From Clavibacter michiganensis (GTDB taxonomy: Bacteria; Actinomycetota; Actinomycetes; Actinomycetales; Microbacteriaceae): DNA of 64,000 bases. Positions 1 through 10,018 of the stretch are shown here, in pieces (within the stretch, counting starts at the first letter, position 1; each line of letters starts with the position of its first letter). Both the position numbers and the translations under genes were made by a program. Location of the stretch: the NCBI RefSeq assembly GCF_016907085.1, contig NZ_JAFBBJ010000001.1, forward strand, positions 806,001-870,000, in the 5' to 3' direction. The notes under the pieces are model-generated. The model saw only the letters and a list, made by a program, of their open reading frames with translations, made no database searches and was not told the origin of the DNA.

Positions 1-2
1 CG

Positions 3-473
3 ACGCTGGCCGGGCTCCCGTCGACGGTGCACCGGGCGGTCGCGTCCCGGATCCGCGTCACGCCGGGTGCCGAGCGCATGATCCAGGGTCTGCACGACGC
101 CGGCCACGTCGTCGCCGTCGTGTCGGGCGGCTTCCACGAGCTGCTGGATCCGCTCGCCGAGCGCCTCGGGCTCGACCTCTGGCGCGCCAACCGGCTGGAG
201 ACGGCCGACGGACGGCTCACGGGACGCGTCACGGGTCCGGTCATCGACGCCGCCGCCAAGCGCGCGGCCGTCGAGGAGTGGAGCGCCGGGCTGGGCATCC
301 CGCTCGCCCGCGTCGTGGCGGTCGGCGACGGCGCCAACGACCTCGAGATGATGGCCGTGGCCGGGCTCTCGGTGGCCTTCGACGCGAAGCCCGCGGTCCG
401 CGGGCGCGCCGACGTGTGCGTCGACCGGCGGGACCTCGCGCAGGTGCTCGCGCTCCTCGGCCTCCCCCGCTGA
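3..473 (+). CDS. serB: Phosphoserine phosphatase, C-terminal part (5' end outside window)
   Basis: The frame is open from base 3 and ends at TGA 471-473, so only the C-terminal ~156 residues are present. SerB removes phosphate from O-phosphoserine in the last step of serine synthesis in the cytoplasm. The visible part is the HAD phosphatase core: VVSGGF is the HAD motif II serine loop, a lysine lies in AAAKRAAVEEW (motif III region), and GDGANDLEMM is the acidic motif IV that binds magnesium. The catalytic DxDxT motif should lie upstream of the window. The gene converges on the kinase-fold gene with only 24 bases between the stops. Another HAD phosphatase acting on a related substrate is possible, but the motif spacing is that of SerB. 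Confidence 0.85.
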   Translation, partial: TLAGLPSTVHRAVASRIRVTPGAERMIQGLHDAGHVVAVVSGGFHELLDPLAERLGLDLWRANRLETADGRLTGRVTGPVIDAAAKRAAVEEWSAGLGIPLARVVAVGDGANDLEMMAVAGLSVAFDAKPAVRGRADVCVDRRDLAQVLALLGLPR

Positions 474-497
474 TCCGGTCGCGCGCCCGGGTGCGGG

Positions 498-1454
498 TCA
501 GCCCGTGACGACGGCCCGGGCGATCGCCGCGAGCTGGGCGATGTTCGCGGGCATGCGCTCCCGCTCCGACGGCAGGCTCGCGAGGTGGGTCACGTTGTCG
601 AGGTACGCCAGGAAGATGAACGCGCCGAAGCGCTCGTCCGGGACGCCCGTGCTGCCGCCCGCCGCCGTGTAGGCGCGGTGGAACTGCGCGCGCTGCCGGG
701 GCGCCAGGTACATGATCGCCGCGGCTACGTCGAGTCCGGCTGGCCCCAGGCCGCACCGGTCGAAGTCGATGACGGAGACACCGGCCGGTCCCTGGATGAG
801 GTTCCCCGGGTGGTAGTCACCGTGCACCATGATCGGCGGCCCGGCCTCCGCCAGGGTGGCGCGCAGCTCGTCGATCGCGCCGGCCAGCGCGTCGGCGGTG
901 GAGCCGTCGGCCATGATGCCCGGGTAGCCCTCGACGAGGCGCTCCAGTCGCGCGGTCGCGTAGTCCGCGTCGTAGCGGCGGCGCTGCCCGGCGAGCGCGA
1001 CGGCCGCCGGATCCGCGCCGGCCGCGTGCAGGGCGGCCAGCGTCTCGGCGAAGGGACCCGCGTCCGACGAGGCGGGGAGGCTGCTCAGCATCTCCCCGTC
1101 GTGCCAGGTGAGCAGGCTCGCGAGGCGGCGCTCGACGCGCTCGCCCGACGCGCCGACGACCGCGCGGCGGAGGCCCACCTCGTCGTCGTCCGGGACGGAG
1201 ACCTCGACCGTCGCCGTCCAGGATCCGTCGCGGGTGCGCTGCGGCCCGGGCACCGAGGGCCAGCCGCGCGCGGCGAGCACGTCGAGCCAGTCCAGCTCCA
1301 GGTCGATCTCGTGCTGCTTCCGGCGCGCCACGTGCAGGCGCAGCAGATAGCGCGGTCCCCCGTCGACGTCGACGCGGTAGGCGTGGTTGTGCGTGGCCCC
1401 CAGCTCGGTGAGCGCGGCGGGACCGATGTCCCAGGCCGCCAGGAGGTCGGACAC
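498..1454 (-). CDS. Phosphotransferase of the APH / kinase-like fold
   Basis: A 318-residue protein of the aminoglycoside phosphotransferase superfamily. The catalytic loop HGDYHPGN lies near residue 210, followed by the metal-binding IDFDRCG near residue 229. The N-terminal lobe contains the nucleotide-binding strands (YLLRLHVARR). Substrates in this superfamily range from antibiotics to homoserine, choline and sugars, and nothing here fixes the substrate. I chose the GTG at 1454 because GGGGAG lies a few bases upstream and an upstream extension would run into fabG. It follows fabG by 23 bases and is probably cotranscribed with it. An antibiotic-resistance role should not be assumed from the family name. 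Confidence 0.8.
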   Translation of the reverse strand: MSDLLAAWDIGPAALTELGATHNHAYRVDVDGGPRYLLRLHVARRKQHEIDLELDWLDVLAARGWPSVPGPQRTRDGSWTATVEVSVPDDDEVGLRRAVVGASGERVERRLASLLTWHDGEMLSSLPASSDAGPFAETLAALHAAGADPAAVALAGQRRRYDADYATARLERLVEGYPGIMADGSTADALAGAIDELRATLAEAGPPIMVHGDYHPGNLIQGPAGVSVIDFDRCGLGPAGLDVAAAIMYLAPRQRAQFHRAYTAAGGSTGVPDERFGAFIFLAYLDNVTHLASLPSERERMPANIAQLAAIARAVVTG

Positions 1455-1477
1455 GGCGCTCTCCCCGACGAGCGGGG

Positions 1478-2188
1478 TCAGTGGCCCATGCCGAGGCCGC
1501 CGTCGACCGGGATCACGGCACCCGAGATGTAGGCGGCCTCGTCCGAGGACACCCACGCCACGACGCCCGCGACCTCGGCCGCGGTGCCGTAGCGTCCGGC
1601 CGGGATGGACTTCTTGTACTCGGCCGCCTTCGCCTCCGGCAGCTCCGCGGTCATGTCGGTCTCGATGAAGCCGGGCGCGACCACGTTGGCCGTGATGCCG
1701 CGGGCGCCGAGCTCCCGCGTGACGGAGCGGGCGAGGCCCACGAGCCCGCTCTTGGACGCCGCGTAGTTGACCTGGCCGCCCGAGCCGTACAGCCCGACGA
1801 CGCTGGAGATGAGGACGATGCGGCCGAAGCGCGCCTTGAGCATGCCCTTCGACGCGCGCTTGACGACGCGGAACGCGCCGCCCAGGTTCGTATCGACGAC
1901 CTCGGTGAAGTCGTCGTCGCTCATGCGCATCATGAGGGTGTCGCGCGTGATGCCCGCGTTGGCGACCACGACCTCGACGGGACCGTACGCGGCCTCGACC
2001 TCGGTGAACGCGGCGTCGACGGACGCGGCGTCGGTCACGTCGGCGCGCACCGTGAGGCTGCCCTCGGGGCCCTGTCCGGAGCGCGCGGTGACGGCGACGC
2101 GGTGGCCCCGGCGCAGCATCTCCTCGGCGATCGCGTATCCGATCCCCCTGTTGCCTCCGGTGACGACGACGGTGCGTGCGGTGCTCAT
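1478..2188 (-). CDS. fabG: 3-oxoacyl-ACP reductase, short-chain dehydrogenase
   Basis: A 236-residue classical short-chain dehydrogenase. The cofactor motif TGGNRGIG is at residues 10-17, the NAG structural motif near 85, and the active-site YAASK near 140, preceded by the catalytic serine in ISSVVG. The C-terminus (SGAVIPVDGGLGMGH) is typical of FabG. The family reduces 3-oxoacyl-ACP with NADPH in fatty acid elongation. The start is the ATG at 2188 with GGAAGG about six bases before it; longer open frame upstream overlaps the divergent promoter region and lacks the fold. No other fab gene is adjacent, so a different short-chain alcohol or ketone substrate cannot be excluded. Confidence 0.85.
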   Translation of the reverse strand: MSTARTVVVTGGNRGIGYAIAEEMLRRGHRVAVTARSGQGPEGSLTVRADVTDAASVDAAFTEVEAAYGPVEVVVANAGITRDTLMMRMSDDDFTEVVDTNLGGAFRVVKRASKGMLKARFGRIVLISSVVGLYGSGGQVNYAASKSGLVGLARSVTRELGARGITANVVAPGFIETDMTAELPEAKAAEYKKSIPAGRYGTAAEVAGVVAWVSSDEAAYISGAVIPVDGGLGMGH

Positions 2189-2308
2189 GGGGGACCTTCC
2201 ATTACGGCTTGGAGGGGGCTTGCGGACGCGGACGAGCCTATCGGTGGCCGGGCGTACCCTGGTCTCGATGGGGAGCGCGTCGCTCCCTGCGAAGGACGCC
2301 ATCCACGC

Positions 2309-2764
2309 ATGCCAGCTCCGCAGCAGTCGGTCACCAGCCTCCCCCGGTCCCCGCAGGAGGACCGCCATGCCCGCATGGTGAAGTACACCATCGCGATGAG
2401 CATCCGCATGGTCTGCATCCTGTCCTGCCTCTTCCTCCAGGGCTGGTGGCTGGCCGTCGCCGCCATCGGCGCCATCGTGCTCCCGTACTTCGCGGTCATC
2501 CTCGCGAACGTCGGAGGCAACCAGGGCACCGCGGTCGAGCGGCCTGGCGGCGTGGTCGTCGTGTCCGCCCGCCACTCCGGCTTCCCGCCGCCCGCCGAGC
2601 CCTACGTGCCGTCGGAGCCGTTCCGCGCGTCCGAGGCCTTCACCATGCCCGAGCCGTTCACGACCTACGAGACCGGGCGCGCGCCCGAGCCGGACCGCGC
2701 ATCCGACGCCCGTCCGACGAGCGCAGGCGGACCGACCGCGCCCGACACCCCGACCGACGCGTGA
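2309..2764 (+). CDS. DUF3099 family membrane protein
   Basis: A 151-residue protein matching the actinobacterial DUF3099 pattern. An N-terminal TSLPRSPQEDRHARM-like stretch is followed by two closely spaced membrane segments (about residues 30-48 and 50-70), then a soluble tail rich in Pro, Glu and Phe with a repeated EPF/SEPF/SEAF pattern near residues 98-125. The function of the family is unknown. The ATG at 2309 keeps the conserved N-terminal stretch; the AAGGA upstream is rather far (about 13 bases), so the start is less certain than the frame. Its stop overlaps the GTG of the next gene, so it probably heads a three-gene operon ending in SURF1. It diverges from fabG. Confidence 0.7.
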   Translation: MPAPQQSVTSLPRSPQEDRHARMVKYTIAMSIRMVCILSCLFLQGWWLAVAAIGAIVLPYFAVILANVGGNQGTAVERPGGVVVVSARHSGFPPPAEPYVPSEPFRASEAFTMPEPFTTYETGRAPEPDRASDARPTSAGGPTAPDTPTDA

Positions 2765-3018
2765 GCGGGCTCGCCTCCTGGGGCCTGGGATCCGCCGGCC
2801 CGTCCGCCGACGTGGTCGAGTGCTCGCGCGCCGGCTGCCGCGCCGACGCAGCCTGGCGCGTCGAGTGGCGGAACCCGCGCATCCACACGCCCGATCGGGT
2901 CAAGACCTGGACCGCGTGCGACGAGCACGTCGGCTTCCTGCGCGACTTCCTCGCCGGGCGCGACTTCCCCGTGCGCGTCGCCGCGATCGACGCCCCTGTC
3001 GCGGGGGCGATCGCGTGA
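2761..3018 (+). CDS. Small Cys/His protein, hypothetical
   Basis: An 85-residue protein of unknown function. It begins at a GTG that overlaps the previous stop (GTGA) and its own stop overlaps the GTG of the SURF1 gene, so it is translationally coupled on both sides. Its core holds CSRAGC, then WRVEWRNPRIH, then CDEH, giving a CxxxxC...CxxH arrangement that could bind zinc. Similar short proteins occur widely in actinobacteria under uninformative or misleading names. The position before SURF1 suggests, but does not show, a role near respiratory chain assembly. No signal peptide or membrane segment is visible. Confidence 0.7.
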   Translation: MSGLASWGLGSAGPSADVVECSRAGCRADAAWRVEWRNPRIHTPDRVKTWTACDEHVGFLRDFLAGRDFPVRVAAIDAPVAGAIA

Positions 3019-3860
3019 GCCGCTGGCGCTTCGTCCTCAACCGCAGGTGGGCCGGCTACCTCGCGGTCGCCGTGGTCTTCGCCATCGCGTGCGTCCTCCT
3101 CAGCCACTGGCAGTTCGCGCGCCGCGACGAGGCCCTCGCGGAGATCGCCAAGGTCGAGGACAACTGGGACCGCACGCCGCAGCCCGTCGACCAGGTGCTC
3201 GCCGACACGTCGGCGTACGTCGACACGCAGAAGTGGACCCCGGTCACGATGACGGGCACCTACCTGGTGGACGAGCAGCTGCTCGCGCGCAACCGTCCGT
3301 TCAACGGCCAGCCCGGCTTCGAGGTCCTCACGCCCCTCCGCCTCGACGACGGCCGCGTCTTCGTCGTCGACCGCGGCTGGGTGCCCATCGGCAACTCGCA
3401 GGACTCCCCCGACTCCGTCCCCGCGCCACCCGCGGGCGAGGTCACGGTGACGGCGCGCCTCAAGGCGGGTGAGCCGGAGCTGCCGGGTCGCTCGGCGCCC
3501 GCGGGGCAGATCGCGACCGTCAACCTGCCCGACATCGCCGGACGCGTCGGGTCGCCCACGTTCACGGGCGCGTACGGGCTGCTGATCTCCGAGGATCCCG
3601 CCCCCGCCGACGCCGCCCCCTTCGCGACGCCGCGTCCCGAGGAGGACGAAGGCCCGCACCTCTCCTACGCGTTCCAGTGGCTGGTGTTCGCCATCATCGC
3701 GTTCGTCGGCCTCGGGGTCGCGATCCGCAACGAGTACCGCATCATCAACGCCGACGATCCCGACGAGCAGGACCGCGAGCGAGCCCGGCAGGCCAAGCGC
3801 GCCCGGAAGCAGCCCTCGGACGCGGACGTCGAGGACCGGATCCTCGACGACGCCCGCTGA
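3015..3860 (+). CDS. SURF1 family cytochrome oxidase assembly protein
   Basis: A 281-residue protein with the SURF1 layout: one membrane helix at the N-terminus (AGYLAVAVVFAIACVLLSHW, followed by QFARRDE), a large soluble domain, and one membrane helix near the C-terminus (QWLVFAIIAFVGLGVAIRN). Family hallmarks are visible: VTMTGTY, FEVLTPLRLDDGRVFVVDRGWVP in the middle, and the SYAFQW entry to the second helix. SURF1 proteins help insert heme A into cytochrome aa3 oxidase. The start GTG overlaps the previous stop. Synthesis genes for heme A and O (ctaA, ctaB) lie about 7-8 kb away, which fits the role. The stop is six bases from the stop of the convergent ABC-F gene. Confidence 0.88.
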   Translation: MSRWRFVLNRRWAGYLAVAVVFAIACVLLSHWQFARRDEALAEIAKVEDNWDRTPQPVDQVLADTSAYVDTQKWTPVTMTGTYLVDEQLLARNRPFNGQPGFEVLTPLRLDDGRVFVVDRGWVPIGNSQDSPDSVPAPPAGEVTVTARLKAGEPELPGRSAPAGQIATVNLPDIAGRVGSPTFTGAYGLLISEDPAPADAAPFATPRPEEDEGPHLSYAFQWLVFAIIAFVGLGVAIRNEYRIINADDPDEQDRERARQAKRARKQPSDADVEDRILDDAR

Positions 3861-3866
3861 GACCGG

Positions 3867-5465
<1,599 letters not shown>

Positions 5466-5634
5466 GGTGAGGGGTCCTTCTGTTGAGCGGATGTCCCACG
5501 GTCCGTGGGAGGGGGGGCGACCCGCAGCAGAGGGGGTCGAGCCCGGTCGGTCGAGGGCGTCCATCGGACCCGACCGGTCCAGTGTACGAGACGCAGGGTG
5601 CCGCCGCCCTCCGCAGGGCGGGCGGGCGACGCGA

Positions 5635-5668
5635 CGACGGCCCCACCCGGGAGCGGGTGGGGCCGTCG
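5635..5668 (-). terminator. Strong hairpin downstream of sufT
   Basis: A 15-bp perfect stem (5635-5649 with 5654-5668) with loop GGAG lies 20 bases past the sufT stop. It probably ends the suf transcript. No T-run follows, which is common in high-GC actinobacteria. Confidence 0.75.
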
Positions 5669-5688
5669 AGGACGAGCGGGGGCGAGGA

Positions 5689-6024
5689 TCACATGGAGAA
5701 GCCGAGCGCCCGCATCATGTCGCGGCCGTCGTCGGTGATCCGGTCGGGACCCCACGGCGGCATCCACACCCAGTTGATGCGGAACGCGGCCACGACGCCG
5801 TCGAGCGCCTCCGCGGTCTGCTCCTCGAGCACGTCCGTGAGCGGGCAGCCCGCCGACGTCAGCGTCATGTGGATGATGAGCGCGTCGTTCTCGTCGTCCC
5901 ACGCGAGGTCGTAGATGAGTCCGAGGTCGACCACGTTGATCCCGAGCTCGGGATCCATGACGTCCTTGAGCGCCTCCTCGACCTCGTCGAACTTCTGCGG
6001 GGTCAGCGTGCTCTGCGTGCTCAC
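5689..6024 (-). CDS. sufT: SufT-type Fe-S assembly factor (MIP18/DUF59)
   Basis: A 111-residue single-domain MIP18-family protein. Family features are the MDPELGINVVDLGLIYD stretch near residues 23-40 and the TSAGCPL motif near 56-62, whose cysteine is conserved. The family takes part in maturation of iron-sulfur proteins downstream of SufBCD. It starts with GTG at 6024, overlapping the sufC stop by four bases, and is the last gene of the suf operon before a strong hairpin. Confidence 0.88.
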   Translation of the reverse strand: MSTQSTLTPQKFDEVEEALKDVMDPELGINVVDLGLIYDLAWDDENDALIIHMTLTSAGCPLTDVLEEQTAEALDGVVAAFRINWVWMPPWGPDRITDDGRDMMRALGFSM

Positions 6025-6791
6025 GCGTCCACCGTGGTCGAGGGGGTGAGGAAGCGGTCGTAGCCCTCCTCCTCGAGGCGGTCGGCCAGCTCGCGGCCGC
6101 CCTGCTCGGCGACCCGGCCCGCGACGAAGACGTGCACGAAGTCGGGCTGGATGTAGCGCAGGATGCGCGTGTAGTGCGTGATGAGTAGGAGCCCGAGGCC
6201 CGTGTTCGCCTTCGCGCGGTTGACGCCCTCGGAGACGATCTTGAGCGCGTCGACGTCGAGGCCGGAGTCGGTCTCGTCGAGCACGGCGAACTTGGGCTTC
6301 AGCAGCTCGAGCTGCAGCACCTCGTTGCGCTTCTTCTCGCCGCCGGAGAAGCCCTCGTTGACGTTGCGCTCGGCGAACGCCGGGTCCATCTTGAGCGCCG
6401 CCATGGACGTGCGGACGTCCTTGATCCAGCCGCGGATGGCCGGGGCCTCGCCGTCGATCGCGGTCTTCGCGGTGCGGAGGAAGTTGGTGGTGGTGACGCC
6501 GGGGATCTCGACCGGGTACTGCATGGCGAGGAACAGACCCGCGCGGGCGCGCTCGTCCACCGTCATGTCGAGGACCTCGACGCCGTCGAGCGTGATGGAG
6601 CCGGAGTCGACGTGGTACTTGGGGTGACCCGAGATCGTGTACGCCAGCGTGGACTTGCCGGAGCCGTTCGGGCCCATGATCGCGTGGATCTCGCCCTCGT
6701 TGATCGTGAGGTCGACGCCCTTGAGGATCTGCTTGCGACCCTGCTCGGTGTCGACGCTGACGTGCAGGTCGGTGATGGTGAGAGTTGACAT
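6021..6791 (-). CDS. sufC: Fe-S cluster assembly ATPase SufC
   Basis: A 256-residue soluble ABC ATPase. Walker A GPNGSGKSTLAY is near residue 40, the signature appears as FSGGEKKRNEVLQ near 148-160, and the SufC-specific Walker B region reads AVLDETDSGLDVDAL. SufC powers the SufBCD scaffold on which Fe-S clusters are built. It lies 13 bases after the Rieske gene and overlaps sufT. Length and motifs are normal for the family. Confidence 0.95.
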   Translation of the reverse strand: MSTLTITDLHVSVDTEQGRKQILKGVDLTINEGEIHAIMGPNGSGKSTLAYTISGHPKYHVDSGSITLDGVEVLDMTVDERARAGLFLAMQYPVEIPGVTTTNFLRTAKTAIDGEAPAIRGWIKDVRTSMAALKMDPAFAERNVNEGFSGGEKKRNEVLQLELLKPKFAVLDETDSGLDVDALKIVSEGVNRAKANTGLGLLLITHYTRILRYIQPDFVHVFVAGRVAEQGGRELADRLEEEGYDRFLTPSTTVDA

Positions 6792-6804
6792 GCGTGCGGT
6801 TCCT

Positions 6805-7125
6805 CTAGCTCTTCGGGGTGGTGTCGATGTGGATGTCGCCGTCCACGATGGACACGGGGTAGACGGGGACGGGCTCGTACGCCGGCAGCGTGCGCGGCTT
6901 GCCCGTCTCGAGGGAGAACTTCGACCCGTGGGCCCAGCACTCCAGGGTGTCGCCCTCGACGAAGCCCTCGGCGAGCGAGATGTCGCCGTGCGTGCAGGTG
7001 TCGCCGATGGCGTGCACGGTGCCGGAGGAGTCCTTCACGAGCGCGATGGCGAGGCCCTCGATCTCGACGCGGAGGGCCTCGTTCTCGCCGAGCTCGTCGA
7101 CGGCGCAGATGCGGACGGCGGTCAT
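6805..7125 (-). CDS. Rieske-type ferredoxin in suf operon
   Basis: A 106-residue Rieske [2Fe-2S] protein. The two ligand boxes are CTHG near residues 44-47 and CWAHG near 63-67, giving the CxH...CxxH pattern. It resembles the small ferredoxin subunit of ring-hydroxylating oxygenases, but no oxygenase gene is nearby. Its ATG overlaps the sufD stop (ATGA) and sufC follows by 13 bases, so it is a true member of the suf operon. A role as electron donor in cluster assembly is inference from position. Start ATG 7125 is fixed by the overlap. Confidence 0.88.
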   Translation of the reverse strand: MTAVRICAVDELGENEALRVEIEGLAIALVKDSSGTVHAIGDTCTHGDISLAEGFVEGDTLECWAHGSKFSLETGKPRTLPAYEPVPVYPVSIVDGDIHIDTTPKS

Positions 7126-8333
7126 CGGGCGACCGCCTCGGTCGTAGTGGTGGACAGCTCGGCCTCGATGGCGGCCTGCAGCCGCTCCTCGAGGTCGGGG
7201 ACGCCGATCTGCTGCACGATCTCGCTGAGGAAGCCACGGACGACGAGGCGGCGCGCCTCCTCCTCCGTAATCCCGCGGGCCTGCAGGTAGAACAGCTGCT
7301 CGTCGTCGAAGCGGCCCGTGGCGCTCGCGTGACCGGCGCCGGCGATGTCGCCGGTCTCGATCTCGAGGTTCGGGACCGAGTCGGCGCGCGTGCCGTCCGT
7401 GAGGACCAGGTTGCGGTTCTGCTCGTAGCTGTCGGTTCCCGGCGCGGAGCGGCGGATGAGGACGTCGCCGATCCACACGGTGCGCGCGCCCTTCCCCTGC
7501 AGCGCGCCCTTGTAGGTGACGCGGCTGCGGGTGTTGGGGGCGTCGTGGTCGACGTACACCTGCTGCTCGAGGTGCTGGCCCGCGTCGGCGAAGTACACGC
7601 CGAGCAGCTCGCCGTCGGCGCCCTCGTTCGAGAGGTGGGCCGAGGGGTTGACCCGGACGATGGATCCGCCGAGCGTCACCACCACGTGCTTGAGCTTGGC
7701 GTCGCGGCCGACGACGGCCTGGTGCGCCGCGAGGTGGCGCGCCTCGTCGTCCCACTGCTGCACGGTGACGACGGTGAGCTCGGCCTGGTCGCCGACGAGG
7801 ATCTCGACGTTCTCGACGAGGGACGCCGATCCGGCGTTGTCGAGGATGACGACGCCGCGGCTGAACGGCGCCGCCGTGATGACGGTGTGCGCGGCGCGCG
7901 GCGTCGAGCCGAGCTCGGAGCGGCCGACCGTGACGGTGACGCGCTCCTCCCCCGTGACCTCGATGGCGAGCGCCTCGCCGAAGGACGACCAGGCGTTGGC
8001 CTGGGCGCGGTCCTCGGGGGCACCCGCGGTGCCGATGCGCGCGTCGTCCCGGGGGATCCAGGAGACGGACGTGCCGGCGGCGTCGGAGGCGGTGACCGGG
8101 TACCGCGAGCCGTCGAGCTCACCCGAGATGAGGTCGTCGAGCCGGCGGACGGGCGTCAGCTTCCAGACGGCCTCGCGGCCGGTCACGGCCTCGAACGCCG
8201 CGACGTCCGTGGACGTGAAGCGCTCGGAGCGGGTCTGGATGGGGACGGTCGCCCACCCTCCGTCGGTGTGCGCCCGGTTGCCGTGCTGGTCGGCGGGGAC
8301 GGGGGCTTCTGTGGTGGCGAGTGGGGTCGTCAT
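7122..8333 (-). CDS. sufD: Fe-S cluster assembly protein SufD
   Basis: A 403-residue SufB/SufD-family beta-helix protein. The C-terminal part carries family features such as EIETGDIAGAGHASATGRFD followed by EQLFYLQARGITEEEARRLVVRGFLSE. SufD pairs with SufB in the SufBC2D scaffold. It follows sufB directly: the sufB stop abuts the SufD ATG at 8333. Length is usual for actinobacterial SufD. Confidence 0.93.
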   Translation of the reverse strand: MTTPLATTEAPVPADQHGNRAHTDGGWATVPIQTRSERFTSTDVAAFEAVTGREAVWKLTPVRRLDDLISGELDGSRYPVTASDAAGTSVSWIPRDDARIGTAGAPEDRAQANAWSSFGEALAIEVTGEERVTVTVGRSELGSTPRAAHTVITAAPFSRGVVILDNAGSASLVENVEILVGDQAELTVVTVQQWDDEARHLAAHQAVVGRDAKLKHVVVTLGGSIVRVNPSAHLSNEGADGELLGVYFADAGQHLEQQVYVDHDAPNTRSRVTYKGALQGKGARTVWIGDVLIRRSAPGTDSYEQNRNLVLTDGTRADSVPNLEIETGDIAGAGHASATGRFDDEQLFYLQARGITEEEARRLVVRGFLSEIVQQIGVPDLEERLQAAIEAELSTTTTEAVAR

Positions 8334-9752
8334 CTAGCCGACGGATCCTTCCATGCCCATCTCGATGAGCTTGTTGAGTTCGAGCGCGTACTCCATGGGC
8401 AGCTCTCGGGCGATGGGCTCGATGAAGCCGCGGACGATCATGGCCATGGCCTCGTCCTCGGGCATGCCCCGGCTCATCAGGTAGAACAGCTGCTCCTCGC
8501 TGACGCGCGAGACCGTGGCCTCGTGGCCGAGCTGGACGTCGTCCACGCGGATGTCGATCGCGGGGTACGTGTCGGAGCGGGAGATGGTGTCGACCAGCAG
8601 GGCGTCGCAGCGGACCGTGTTGGCGGAGTGGTGCGCCGCCGCGTCCACGCGGATCTCGCCGCGGTAGCCGGCCCGGCCGCCGCCGCGCGCGATGGACTTG
8701 GAGACGATCGACGACTGCGTGTACGGCGCCATGTGCACCATCTTCGCGCCGGCGTCCTGGTGCTGGCCGGGGCCCGCGAAGGCGACCGAGAGGGTCTCGC
8801 CCTTGGCGCGCTCGCCCATGAGGTAGATGGAGGGGTACTTCATCGTGACCTTGGAGCCGATGTTGCCGTCGATCCACTCCATGGTCGCGCCCTCGGCCGC
8901 CGTCGCGCGCTTGGTGACGAGGTTGTAGACGTTGTTCGACCAGTTCTGGATGGTCGTGTAGCGGACGCGGGCGTCCTTCTTCACGATGATCTCGACGACC
9001 GCGGAGTGCAGCGAGTCGGACTTGTAGATGGGGGCGGTGCAGCCCTCGATGTAGTGGACGTAGCTGCCCTCGTCCGCGATGATCAGCGTCCGCTCGAACT
9101 GGCCCATGTTCTCGGTGTTGATGCGGAAGTACGCCTGCAGCGGGATCTCGACGTGGACGCCCTTGGGCACGTACACGAACGAGCCGCCCGACCAGACGGC
9201 GGTGTTCAGCGCCGCGAACTTGTTGTCGCCCGCGGGGATGACGGTGCCGAAGTACTCCTTGAACAGATCGGGGTGCTCGCGCAGCGCCGTGTCGGTGTCC
9301 ATGAAGATGACGCCCTGGTCCTCGAGCTCCTTCTGGATGGAGTGGAAGACGACCTCGGACTCGTACTGCGCCGCGACGCCGGAGACGAGGCGCTGGCGCT
9401 CGGCCTCGGGGATGCCGAGCCGCTCGTACGTGTTCTTGATGTCGTCGGGCAGGTCCTCCCACGTCTGGGCCTGCTTCTCCGTGGAGCGCACGAAGTACTT
9501 GATGTTGTCGAAGTCGATGCCGGAGAGGTCGGCGCCCCACGTCGGCATGGGCTTCTTGCCGAAGAGCTCGTAGCCCTTCATGCGGTTGGCGAGCATCCAC
9601 TCGGGCTCGTCCTTGCGCCGCGAGATGTCCGCGACGACCTGGGGGGAGATGCCGCGCTTGGCCGAGGCGCCGGCGACGTCCGAGTCGGACCAGCCGAACT
9701 CGTACTGCCCCAGGCTCTCGAGCTCGGGTCGGTCGATGAGCACATCTGACAT
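8334..9752 (-). CDS. sufB: Fe-S cluster assembly protein SufB
   Basis: A 472-residue SufB. Characteristic segments are [16 protein letters not shown] near residue 40, the central [19 protein letters not shown], and the C-terminal [16 protein letters not shown] repeat shared with SufD. SufB is the main cluster scaffold. The start is the ATG at 9752, preceded by AGCAGG; the longer upstream open frame is basic and low complexity and lies in the promoter region. It heads the operon sufB-sufD-Rieske-sufC-sufT. The usual actinobacterial partners sufR, sufS and sufU are not adjacent. Confidence 0.95.
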   Translation of the reverse strand: MSDVLIDRPELESLGQYEFGWSDSDVAGASAKRGISPQVVADISRRKDEPEWMLANRMKGYELFGKKPMPTWGADLSGIDFDNIKYFVRSTEKQAQTWEDLPDDIKNTYERLGIPEAERQRLVSGVAAQYESEVVFHSIQKELEDQGVIFMDTDTALREHPDLFKEYFGTVIPAGDNKFAALNTAVWSGGSFVYVPKGVHVEIPLQAYFRINTENMGQFERTLIIADEGSYVHYIEGCTAPIYKSDSLHSAVVEIIVKKDARVRYTTIQNWSNNVYNLVTKRATAAEGATMEWIDGNIGSKVTMKYPSIYLMGERAKGETLSVAFAGPGQHQDAGAKMVHMAPYTQSSIVSKSIARGGGRAGYRGEIRVDAAAHHSANTVRCDALLVDTISRSDTYPAIDIRVDDVQLGHEATVSRVSEEQLFYLMSRGMPEDEAMAMIVRGFIEPIARELPMEYALELNKLIEMGMEGSVG

Positions 9753-10018
9753 GGCTACCTGCTTTCCTGACGATCTGGGCGTATCAGCGCCGTATCGGCA
9801 TTCACCCCCCGCACGGCGACGCCGCTTCGGTGACGAGAGGAAGACTGTGGGTGTCCGGGATGCGGCGGCTTCACGCCCCGCGCCCCTCTTAGGATGAACA
9901 GGAACGCGGGTGGACTTGTTCCCGCCGTCCTCGCTGACGTGCCGGATGCTGCAAGACCCGACGTGTTCCATGAACCACCCGATTCTACGGGCAATCCAGC
10001 GGGCGCGGAAGGCAGGCA

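Noticed and set aside
498..1454. Possible antibiotic-resistance gene from the APH fold
   Set aside because: The superfamily covers many kinases; no mobile element or resistance context is present.
7329..9749. An 806-codon plus-strand frame opposite sufB and sufD
   Set aside because: Its composition is that of an antisense shadow, and sufB and sufD are intact on the other strand.
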